Numbered from the stretch's first letter, positions 1-6,402 are shown. The stretch is 6,415 bases of DNA from an uncultured Bacteroidota bacterium (GCA_903837025.1 CAILTC010000028.1:1-6415); one strand, 5' to 3'. The notes: generated by a model not told the origin, from the letters alone. Numbers and translations are program-made.

Positions 1-13
1 AGTATCTTATATT
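1..13 (+). promoter_or_regulatory. A/T-rich leader of the first gene (possible promoter end)
   Basis: Only 13 bases precede the first start codon, so most of any promoter lies outside the window. The leader contains TATCTTA at 3-9. The same 7-mer occurs at 1893-1899 before the fibre gene, and the variant TTTCTTA lies at 3961-3967 before the HNH gene. There is no Shine-Dalgarno-like purine run. The shared 7-mer could be a viral promoter core, but its distance to the start codon varies (4, 14 and 18 bases), so this is a weak inference. Confidence 0.25.
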
Positions 14-535
14 ATGAACCCTGTTGAAAGTAATATTGAAGAAATTATTAATTTTCAAAGTAATTTGAAAAGCAATAATCTGCTCGTAGAGGACTTAGAA
101 GAAACATCTGGTCCATTGACAAAACCTAAAAAGCCTAGGTCTCAAAAACAGATTGAAGCATTCCAAGAGGCTTTAAGAAAGAGAGCAGTTAATGTGGAGT
201 CAAGAAAGAATGACAAATTAATTAAGGCCAGTGAAATTTTAGTTAAGAATGCAAAAATTCCAGTTATTGAACCTCCAGTCGAAACACCAAAGCCTAAATA
301 TAAAAAGATTATTCAACATGAATCAGAAACTGAATCTGAAGAAGAGATTATTATAGTTAAATCTAAACCGAAGAAGAAGAAAGTTAAGAAAATCATAATA
401 GAAGAATCATCAGATAGTGATTCAAGTAGTAGTTCAGATGATGGTGGTCAAACTCCAGCACAGCAATCATATGTGCAACGTTATGCACCACAACAACAAG
501 AACGAGTATTTAATTCTTGCAACTATTTTATTTAA
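14..535 (+). CDS. Lys/Ser-rich protein with basic KPRSxKQ motif and acidic tail, function unknown
   Basis: This 173-aa protein has no recognisable enzyme domain, membrane segment or signal peptide. Residues 37-65 form a basic, probably helical segment built around KPKKPRSQKQIEAFQEAL and RKRA. I have the impression that similar 'RSxKQxxAFxxAxxKR' segments recur in low-complexity proteins of polinton-like and giant viruses, but I cannot verify this here. Residues 93-128 alternate Pro/Lys clusters with acidic stretches. Residues 130-145 are a Ser/Asp run that looks like a casein kinase 2 substrate. Residues 147-163 are Gln-rich, and the chain ends in the hydrophobic YFI. The first ATG is used because no other in-frame start lies near; it has no ribosome binding site. 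The next gene begins 28 bp downstream on the same strand. A DNA-binding or virion core role would fit the charge pattern but is inference. Codons 10-24 overlap a hairpin repeat (39-84). Confidence 0.8.
   Translation: MNPVESNIEEIINFQSNLKSNNLLVEDLEETSGPLTKPKKPRSQKQIEAFQEALRKRAVNVESRKNDKLIKASEILVKNAKIPVIEPPVETPKPKYKKIIQHESETESEEEIIIVKSKPKKKKVKKIIIEESSDSDSSSSSDDGGQTPAQQSYVQRYAPQQQERVFNSCNYFI
39..84 (+). repeat. Hairpin repeat, copy 1, inside the first gene
   Basis: A perfect 8-bp inverted repeat (TTTTCAAA at 52-59, TTTGAAAA at 64-71, loop GTAA) is extended, after a 2x2 internal loop, by 6 more pairs (44-49 with 74-79). The whole 46-nt segment matches the reverse complement of 3921-3966 at 41 of 46 positions. 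At one pair the two copies covary: T48-A75 here corresponds to A-T in the other copy (3957/3930 on the opposite strand). It is read through as coding sequence for about residues 10-24 of the first protein. It may be a mobile palindromic element inserted in frame, or the source of the other copy. Confidence 0.75.
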
Positions 536-563
536 TTAATATGTATTATAATATTATATATTA
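536..563 (+). promoter_or_regulatory. A/T-only spacer before the coiled-coil gene (possible promoter)
   Basis: This 28-bp gap between the first and second genes has a single G and no C. It contains TATA-like strings and is close to self-complementary around its middle, so it could form a weak A/T hairpin. It may serve as a terminator, a promoter or both. No motif decides between these, and there is no ribosome binding site in front of the ATG at 564. Confidence 0.3.
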
Positions 564-1874
564 ATGGCGAAAACAGTTTATTTATCTCTTGAAGAACTCC
601 ATAAAAAACATGGGATATCTCCGGCAGTTATAGCAGCTATAAAAAAGAAGAAGAGAAAGAGACGTAAAAAGAAAGATATTAAAAAAGCTAAAATAAATAA
701 TGGGACAATGGGCAATACTCCATCAGATTCAAGTCATATGAAAGGATCATCAAATGCTCTAGCAGTTGCAACAACCCAATTAAATAATGCAAATATGAAT
801 AAACATATTAATGATGTTAATGAAAATAATGATAAATTGAGAATAGAAAATGAGGAGAAACAAAAGAATTTAATGACTATAGGTAAAGATATTAAACTTC
901 TTAATTATGCTAAAGATATGAAAACACAAATCGAAAGTGGTAAAATACAATTAATTAATACATCTAATCTAGCACCAGAACAAAAACAACAAACTAATTT
1001 AAAACTACATACATCAAGCAAAGTGGAAGACCTAGATAAAGCAAAAGATAAGCATCTATTAAAACAAATAAAAGCACAAGAAAAACAAACAGCAGAAACC
1101 CAAAAGGCACAGGCAAAAGACGAAAAACGACAAAATGCATTAATTGAAAAAAGATTAATATCTGAAGAAAAGGCACGAGTAAAACAAGCACAACAAGAGG
1201 CAATTGATAAGCAAAAACAAGAACTTGATAAAAAACAAGCACTAATAAAACAACAAAAACTTGATGAAAAACAAGCACAACAAGAGGCAATTGATAAGCA
1301 AAAACAAAATGAAACCGGATTAGATAATACTGATTCTAATCATATGGGCAAAGAATTTAATGAAACAAGTGTAATAGATTATCTTTTGTATGGTGATGGT
1401 TTTGTTGGTTCATTAGAATTAGGTACAGATTCATTAAATTTTACTTCAGAGCAGCCGGCAGTATTTAATGGAACAGAAAATGATAATAATACAAAAGAGG
1501 CGGCACCTGGTGAAGATGTAGTAGGCACAAGTAATGTTGAAGATGTACGCTCGCCTGACGGCATAAGCGCAGCGTATCCGGTACCAGTTGAGGCGGCAGC
1601 AACTACAGACCCTAATTTTGATCCTGGCGCATTAACATTAGAACAACAAGCCCAACAACAAGAACAACCACAAGACCCACTACCAGACCCAAACGCAAAA
1701 GTAGAAATACCCTACACACCACAACCATTTTCATTTTATAAGAAAGTTGATCAATTAAATCAAATTGCAAAAGCTAATCATATACCATTAACACAGAAAC
1801 ACGGCAAAAAGACTAGTAATATATATACTAAAGAAATGTTGTATACAGTTTTAGTTGATAAGAAACTAGCATAA
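564..1874 (+). CDS. Basic coiled-coil protein with internal repeats, function unknown
   Basis: This 436-aa protein shows several regions. Residues 6-26 (YLSLEELHKKHGISPAVIAAI) look like a short helical pair. They run straight into a cluster of Lys/Arg at 27-42, a likely nuclear localisation or nucleic-acid binding signal. Residues 85-250 are a long Lys/Gln/Glu-rich helix, probably coiled coil, holding two identical KQAQQEAIDKQKQ units 29 residues apart. Residues 251-355 are acidic and low complexity. Residues 360-380 are Gln/Pro-rich. The last 45 residues form a compact basic helical domain (LNQIAKANHIPLTQ, a GKK turn, then YTKEMLYTVL) that vaguely recalls SAP or Rho-N type DNA-binding helices; this is resemblance only. 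There is no signal peptide or membrane segment. It lies 28 bp after the first gene and 39 bp before the fibre gene, so a virion or core role is plausible but unproven. Confidence 0.8.
   Translation: MAKTVYLSLEELHKKHGISPAVIAAIKKKKRKRRKKKDIKKAKINNGTMGNTPSDSSHMKGSSNALAVATTQLNNANMNKHINDVNENNDKLRIENEEKQKNLMTIGKDIKLLNYAKDMKTQIESGKIQLINTSNLAPEQKQQTNLKLHTSSKVEDLDKAKDKHLLKQIKAQEKQTAETQKAQAKDEKRQNALIEKRLISEEKARVKQAQQEAIDKQKQELDKKQALIKQQKLDEKQAQQEAIDKQKQNETGLDNTDSNHMGKEFNETSVIDYLLYGDGFVGSLELGTDSLNFTSEQPAVFNGTENDNNTKEAAPGEDVVGTSNVEDVRSPDGISAAYPVPVEAAATTDPNFDPGALTLEQQAQQQEQPQDPLPDPNAKVEIPYTPQPFSFYKKVDQLNQIAKANHIPLTQKHGKKTSNIYTKEMLYTVLVDKKLA
1181..1307 (+). repeat. Perfect 40-bp direct repeat, period 87 bp, in frame
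   Basis: Bases 1181-1220 and 1268-1307 are identical over 40 nt, with an 87-nt (29-codon) offset that keeps the frame. The intervening DNA also holds a near repeat: CTTGATAAAAAACAAGCAC near 1224 and CTTGATGAAAAACAAGCAC near 1260. Together they look like a recent slippage or unequal-crossover duplication in the coiled-coil segment. Identity at synonymous positions points to recent origin or ongoing homogenisation. Confidence 0.9.
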
Positions 1875-1913
1875 TAATTTAAAATAAATAAATATCTTAA
1901 TTAATAGTATAGA
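1875..1913 (+). promoter_or_regulatory. A/T-rich spacer before the fibre gene (possible promoter)
   Basis: This 39-bp gap is almost only A and T. It contains TATCTTA (1893-1899), also found just before the first gene, and ATAGTATA (1904-1911). The latter 8-mer recurs at 6404-6411 in front of the polymerase, where it reads TATACTAT in the polymerase's sense. These shared words could be promoter elements. No purine-rich ribosome binding site is present. Confidence 0.3.
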
Positions 1914-3899
1914 ATGAATAACGGATTTTCAAATATTGCAGGAGCAACTTTAAACGGCTTAGTTGATATAAATGCGGATGTTATTTTGAGTAGTTCTATT
2001 GCGACGAGTTCTATTGTTTTGAATGGCGTTGATATTACTACTCAATTAAACCAAGTACCAATTAATCAAAGTAATATTGCTAGTCTTCAACAAATTACGA
2101 CCGGTATTTCTTATAGTGATATAAGTAGTACAGATATGACAACCATAAATAATAATTTAACAATCGTTGGAACATTAACAACAAGTCCGATGATAGCTAC
2201 TCAAACATATGTTAATACACAAATATCAAATTTAGTTGCATCTGCCCCGGCCAGTTTAGATACATTAAATGAACTAGCTCTTGCGATGGGTAATGATGCT
2301 AATTTCTCAACTACAGTTATTAATTCAATAGCTACAAAAGTATCAACCAATTCAACTGAAACCATAAGTGGGGTTAAAACATTTAATTCAGTTCCAATAT
2401 GTGCTACTAATCCAACGACATCAACACAACTAGCAAATAAAGCATATGTCGATTCAGTTATACTACCATTAAATAATTATGTTGATTTATATTCAGCACA
2501 AACTATATCAGCAAATAAAACATTTTCAGCAAATATAATAATGTCAGATGGTGGAACAAACTCATCATCAATACACCAAGTAGGACAACAACTAAATATA
2601 ACAAACGCAATGTTTAATAGGAATATAACAACTATTACAGGTTTAGTATTATCAAGTAATACAACTAAATTAATAAGAACGGATTCTGTAATTATGCCAA
2701 CTATTAATGGGAATATAACAGGTGATAATATAAATGTATTAGTAACTAATAATTTATTTATTTCAACAGTTGCAACAGGTGGGATATATATGTCATCTAA
2801 TTATCCTACAATGAGTTTAGATTATGTAATCGTTGCAACTACATATCCAATAGGAACAATGATAACATCTAATATAGGAACATATTTTAGTGTGGGTACT
2901 TATGTGATTGCAAATAGTCCGGCCGGATATGTTCAATTTAATCAGCCATTATTAGCAGCGATAGTTAAAATAACAGTATCAACAGCATTAATAACACTAA
3001 ATAAAGGTATTATAGGTGGTGCTACTTTGGGTAATATTTTTATAGATTATACGCCGACTACTAATATTCAAATAAATACAGCATCGACGGTAACAAATAA
3101 TGCATTATCTATAAACGCTACTGGGACGAATATTGGACTGCCTACCACTTATTATTATCCACCAAGTGGGATTTATGATTTAGTTAATAAAACTTATGCG
3201 GATAATATATTAAGTAGTGGTAGTTCAACGACGGCAACTATTGGAGGAGTATATATTGGAACAAATACTGATATGGTTGGTAGTCAAGATGAAGTTAGGT
3301 TGCGTGCTGGGATGTGGATGGATACGATGAATGGTAATTTTATGAGATTCTTCAATAATTCTGCATCTTCTGCTGGGTTTGGTTTTTATACTGGTAGTAC
3401 TACTACACAAACTTTAAATATGAGTTCGGGGGTGGTTTATTTACAAGGTAGTTGTTTATATGGTCGTAATGATGGATTTGCTTTTAATCTTTCAAATCCT
3501 AATGGTCTTTATCCTATTGGTTTTAATTTTAATTGGCTGACAACGGGTATTACGTTTGCATCTGGAATAGCAGGAATTTTAACAAGTCAATCGCTTGGTA
3601 TTGGTGTGTGGATGATTAATGGAGGAGCAGTTATTACACGAGGGACAGGAGCATTCACCGTTGCAAGTTATACACAAATTGTAGCAACAATAGGATCAGG
3701 GACGGGAATTATAAATACTCTTGCAATGATTTGTCCTATTCCAAACGGATATTCTGGGGCGCAAGTTGTTGCCCCTATGTCTCCAATTACGCTTACATGT
3801 CAAACCGCTTGCACTGTTAATTTTACTAATTTGACCTTTTGCACTGTTTCCGCCACAACATTAAGATATAATAATTTTACATTTACTAAAATAGCTTAA
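1914..3899 (+). CDS. Phage-tail-fibre-like attachment protein
   Basis: This 661-aa protein, rich in Thr, Ser, Asn, Ile and Gly, has the make-up of a trimeric beta-structured fibre. Residues 112-143 carry the tail-fibre signature PASLDTLNELALAMGNDANF followed by xxTVxNxIATK, well known from phage fibres and also seen in giant-virus proteins. Around it lie modules with the pattern '(N)KxYVD': ATQTYVN (95-101), LANKAYVDS (173-181) and LVNKTYADN (423-431). Two 'xTISxxKTF' units sit at 150-157 and 197-204. Residues 440-520 are Gly-rich, and the C-terminal part from about 535 (GFNFNWLTTGITF, then LGIGVWMING, and Cys at 607, 629, 633 and 643) looks like a separate globular beta domain, possibly the receptor-binding head. 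No signal peptide or membrane segment is visible. A role at the virion surface in host attachment is inferred from the family. The gene starts 39 bp after the coiled-coil gene. Codon-ending bias changes along the gene, suggesting module shuffling. Confidence 0.85.
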   Translation: MNNGFSNIAGATLNGLVDINADVILSSSIATSSIVLNGVDITTQLNQVPINQSNIASLQQITTGISYSDISSTDMTTINNNLTIVGTLTTSPMIATQTYVNTQISNLVASAPASLDTLNELALAMGNDANFSTTVINSIATKVSTNSTETISGVKTFNSVPICATNPTTSTQLANKAYVDSVILPLNNYVDLYSAQTISANKTFSANIIMSDGGTNSSSIHQVGQQLNITNAMFNRNITTITGLVLSSNTTKLIRTDSVIMPTINGNITGDNINVLVTNNLFISTVATGGIYMSSNYPTMSLDYVIVATTYPIGTMITSNIGTYFSVGTYVIANSPAGYVQFNQPLLAAIVKITVSTALITLNKGIIGGATLGNIFIDYTPTTNIQINTASTVTNNALSINATGTNIGLPTTYYYPPSGIYDLVNKTYADNILSSGSSTTATIGGVYIGTNTDMVGSQDEVRLRAGMWMDTMNGNFMRFFNNSASSAGFGFYTGSTTTQTLNMSSGVVYLQGSCLYGRNDGFAFNLSNPNGLYPIGFNFNWLTTGITFASGIAGILTSQSLGIGVWMINGGAVITRGTGAFTVASYTQIVATIGSGTGIINTLAMICPIPNGYSGAQVVAPMSPITLTCQTACTVNFTNLTFCTVSATTLRYNNFTFTKIA

Positions 3900-3920
3900 T
3901 TAATTAATTAATGTTCCTTC

Positions 3921-3966
3921 AGCAGATTAATATTTTTCAAATAACTTTGAAAATTATTAATTTCTT
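3921..3966 (-). repeat. Hairpin repeat, copy 2, inverted; possible terminator of the fibre gene
   Basis: Bases 3926-3941 and 3946-3961 form a 16-bp stem with a single T-T mismatch (3933/3954) and a TAAC loop, 27 bases after the fibre stop codon. Read on the - strand, 3966-3921 matches 39-84 at 41 of 46 bases. In the frame of the first gene the - strand encodes an 18-codon remnant (3964-3911, EINNFQSYLKNINLLKEH) directly bounded by TAA on both sides, so it is not a gene. All differences from copy 1 within the repeat change the amino acid, while the stem is kept. Its place fits the hairpin 3'-end signals of mimivirus-like viruses, but the duplication is more than a simple terminator would need. 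Confidence 0.75.
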
Positions 3967-3987
3967 ATGATATAATATATATATCAT
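3967..3987. promoter_or_regulatory. Palindrome over the HNH start codon
   Basis: ATGATATA (3967-3974) and TATATCAT (3980-3987) are perfect inverted arms around a 5-base centre, and the right arm covers the first two bases of the HNH ATG. The site also contains a TATAATATAT promoter-like string. It could be a promoter with an operator-like dyad, or just an A/T-rich coincidence. No upstream ribosome binding site is present. Confidence 0.3.
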
Positions 3988-4225
3988 GAGAAACTATAAA
4001 AAAGAATATACACAATATTCTGCAAAACCAAAACAAATAAAAGAAAGGGCTAGTAGAAATAAAGCAAGAAAAACGATGATAGATAAATATGGCTTTTCAA
4101 AATGTCAAAATAAAGATATAGATCATATAGATCACAATCCATTAAATAATAAAATAAGTAATTTACGAATAAGAAGTATTCATAGTAATAGGGCTGATAA
4201 TAAAAACCTTTCAAAGTTTATTTGA
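3986..4225 (+). CDS. Small HNH endonuclease
   Basis: This 79-aa protein has a basic helical N-terminus (residues 1-33, with SRNKARKTM) and then a clear HNH core: DIDHIDHNPLNN (44-55), KISNLRIRS (56-64) and SNR (67-69). D46/H47 would be the first catalytic pair, N59 the central Asn, and N68 the third position, often Asn instead of His. The 'R-NKAR...DHIDxNPLNNxxxNLR' arrangement is that of short stand-alone HNH proteins common in phages and in some eukaryotic DNA viruses. They nick or cut DNA, as free-standing homing enzymes or in genome processing. No zinc-binding Cys pairs are visible (one Cys, C40). The gene lies between two outward-facing hairpins (3926-3961 and 4202-4233), the second overlapping its TGA stop. 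It converges with the polymerase gene 41 bp away. Target and partner cannot be told from sequence. Confidence 0.85.
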   Translation: MRNYKKEYTQYSAKPKQIKERASRNKARKTMIDKYGFSKCQNKDIDHIDHNPLNNKISNLRIRSIHSNRADNKNLSKFI

Positions 4226-4233
4226 AAGTTTTT
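4202..4233. terminator. Hairpin at the HNH stop codon, between converging genes
   Basis: AAAAAC-C-TTTCAAA (4202-4215) pairs with TTTGAAAGTTTTT (4221-4233) through 13 base pairs with one bulged C and a GTTTA loop. The HNH stop TGA (4223-4225) lies in the 3' arm, and the T run follows directly. On the other strand an A/T-rich arm also follows, and the polymerase stop is 34 bases away, so the hairpin could end transcripts from both sides. The apical stem TTTCAAA/TTTGAAA is the same as in the hairpins at 52-71 and 3926-3961. Hairpins overlapping stop codons mark mRNA 3' ends in mimiviruses. Confidence 0.65.
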
Positions 4234-4266
4234 ATTCTTCATTTCAAGGAATAATTGTGATTTTTG

Positions 4267-6402
4267 TTAATCAATTAATATAATCGCTTTCTTACAACTG
4301 GATATTTTAATTTTAGTTTTATAACCTTCATCAACTAAATCGCCTAATTCATGTCCAGTTTTAATTCCAATTGGTAGCTCTGAACATATAAACCCATCTG
4401 TATGACATCTATAAATATTATTTTTATATGGCAACATTGTTTTAGCTATTAATTTACGTCCTGCAGCAATAAGAAATGGTTTTAATCTTGCAAACCCTGT
4501 CTTATATTGGTTATTATTATTTGCAGTCTCTATAATGGTTTCATCATTATTATAAGGTCTAATTGATATGATTTTGCAATCGGGCTTTAAGTATTGGATT
4601 TCACCTTTTTTATTAGCTGATACATGTATTTTGGTTGTATTGTGTTCAGATAATGCCCCCCATAATATATTTAAGATGCTTTTCGCTCTCTTTATTTTAC
4701 TCTCTTTTAATGAAAAAAGTATATCCACGAATTCGGTAAATAATTCTGCACCTTGTAATAATTTATCTCTTGAATAATATAAAAAGTTGGCTGTCCCATC
4801 TTCAATTAAATTAATTGATAAACCTAATGATAAAGCATTAGATAAATCAATGTGCGTGTAAAAACATTTTCTATTAAATCTGAATAATTTATTTATAGAA
4901 TCATCATTTGATTTCATTATATCGCACTTATATATTCCATATGAAAAAAAAGTTGAGTTCACAAATAGTTCATCTTGTGTTATGGTTTTAAATTCTCCAC
5001 TTTTTATAGGAAATAAAATACTAGATTTCATAATACTTGGATACATTGACTTTATATCGTAATAAAATCCTGGTCCTTCATACACTCTTGCAAATGTAAT
5101 AGAGCCAGTAGATGATTCACTAATCCAATCTGATTCAATTTGACCGATACGTTCAGCCTTAGGAATATATTTAGTATATTTGTCAAATAAATTCATGGCG
5201 GTTGTTTTATCATTACCAGTCTTAAATAAATCTATATGGCCTTTAGTCAAATTATTAAGTAATTTAGCATCCTTCATAAATATATCATAATTTTCTTTTA
5301 ATGACAATTTCGCATCTGAACGATTAACTAATATATATTCTGTCTCCCAATCAAATATTTTGGCTCTTAATTCTTTTGAAATATATATTTCTTTTTCACC
5401 ATCATAGCCAATAAATCTATTTTTATCATAAATAATCGGGTTTCGTCGTTTGAATGAAACATGTTTCTTATTATTTTTAGAATTTGCTTTATTATCTTCA
5501 ATCGTATAATGACCATTTAATAATTTTAAATTAATGACTTTCATACTTTTAATCGTACTAATGTATGTATAATCACCAGATACATTAATTTGAAAACTTT
5601 TTAATTTTTTTTCAATTAATGGCATACATGAAATATCAATCTTATCATGAATATTTACTTTAAGATATAATTTTAAATCTATAGCAGTGTCCCAAGGTAA
5701 TCTACTGTATAGTACACTTTTTAAAGCATTATATAAACAGTCATTATTTTTATCATCTGCTCCTCCTGATGTAGATGGCATTAATTGTGTTTCAATGAAA
5801 TAAAATGCTACCTCATCATAATCATCCTGATCTTCTTCTTTGGAATATTCAGTTACATCATATAATCTTGCTTCATCACCAAAATTACCCATTCTACTAC
5901 TGCGCCATCCGTAATCCGCTTTAACAGCTATAGTAAAAGAACCATCAACCCCATTATTCTTAAATTGTTTAGAAAGTTTTGTGCCTAATTCTGTGATTTC
6001 ATCTTTGCTCATTTTTTGTTTAATAAGTACTTGCACAAATTTGTTGCCGTTGGACTTGTAGTTCAATTGTTTAATACTCTTTTTTTTATAATCGCTTAAT
6101 AATCCTGTTGTTTTTAATAATATATTTTTGTTAAATGCATTAATTAAAGTTAATTCTTGGTTAAGCTTTTTCGCCTTAGCAATATCCTTCAAAGCAATAC
6201 CTTTTTTAGTTTTATCTAAATTTTGGGTTAATTTTAGTTCATCAATAACTGATTTAATTTTTGCAGCATGGCCTGACTTTATTTTTAATTCCATTTTGTT
6301 TCTTGCAGTCTGAGATAGACCAGAAGTTTTTAAAAGATTTGTAGCTTCAGATATTAAATTAGCCTTGTCTTGTTTTTTCTTTGCATAATTAGAAAGTTCC
6401 AT
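4267..6402 (-). CDS. Family B DNA polymerase, protein-primed type, with possible OTU-like protease motif
   Basis: This 711-aa protein carries the three family B polymerase motifs. Motif A is YYDIKSMYPS (447-456, D449). Motif B is K574xxxN578xxWG582. Motif C is CHTDGF (666-671), where the usual DTD is HTD but the metal-binding second Asp, D669, is kept. The spacing A to B (125) and B to C (95) leaves room for the TPR1 and TPR2 insertions of protein-primed enzymes, and STGS (431-434) sits where phi29-type enzymes have YxGG. Only 42 residues follow D669, so the thumb is short. FDWET (350-354) resembles an ExoI motif but lies too close to motif A for a full exonuclease. Residues 1-150 are Lys-rich and helical, possibly a fused terminal-protein region. 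NNDCLYNAL (219-227) and NGHYTIED (297-304) resemble the Cys and His boxes of OTU proteases (C222, H298). The role would be genome replication by protein priming. The start is 13 bases from the window end, without a ribosome binding site. Confidence 0.87.
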   Translation of the reverse strand: MELSNYAKKKQDKANLISEATNLLKTSGLSQTARNKMELKIKSGHAAKIKSVIDELKLTQNLDKTKKGIALKDIAKAKKLNQELTLINAFNKNILLKTTGLLSDYKKKSIKQLNYKSNGNKFVQVLIKQKMSKDEITELGTKLSKQFKNNGVDGSFTIAVKADYGWRSSRMGNFGDEARLYDVTEYSKEEDQDDYDEVAFYFIETQLMPSTSGGADDKNNDCLYNALKSVLYSRLPWDTAIDLKLYLKVNIHDKIDISCMPLIEKKLKSFQINVSGDYTYISTIKSMKVINLKLLNGHYTIEDNKANSKNNKKHVSFKRRNPIIYDKNRFIGYDGEKEIYISKELRAKIFDWETEYILVNRSDAKLSLKENYDIFMKDAKLLNNLTKGHIDLFKTGNDKTTAMNLFDKYTKYIPKAERIGQIESDWISESSTGSITFARVYEGPGFYYDIKSMYPSIMKSSILFPIKSGEFKTITQDELFVNSTFFSYGIYKCDIMKSNDDSINKLFRFNRKCFYTHIDLSNALSLGLSINLIEDGTANFLYYSRDKLLQGAELFTEFVDILFSLKESKIKRAKSILNILWGALSEHNTTKIHVSANKKGEIQYLKPDCKIISIRPYNNDETIIETANNNNQYKTGFARLKPFLIAAGRKLIAKTMLPYKNNIYRCHTDGFICSELPIGIKTGHELGDLVDEGYKTKIKISSCKKAIILID

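Noticed and set aside
994..1290. 98-aa reading frame on the - strand inside the coiled-coil gene
   Set aside because: It is the complement of an A/C-rich repeat stretch and gives a hydrophobic Leu/Val-only protein without a start context. It is a shadow of the real gene.
532..3913. TTAATTAA octamer at three gene junctions (532-539, 1897-1904, 3896-3912)
   Set aside because: The same octamer also occurs inside genes at 218-225 and 951-958, and such words are expected in DNA this rich in A and T.
3908..3964. 18-codon - strand stretch similar to residues 10-27 of the first protein, as a possible gene
   Set aside because: It is bounded by TAA on both sides, has no start codon, and all its differences are non-synonymous. 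It is better explained as a copy of the hairpin repeat.
5584..5620. Inverted repeat ATTAATTTGAAAA / TTTTCAATTAAT in the polymerase gene
   Set aside because: It has a long loop and an unpaired base, and lacks the TTTCAAA-N4-TTTGAAA core arrangement. It is likely chance in A/T-rich coding DNA.
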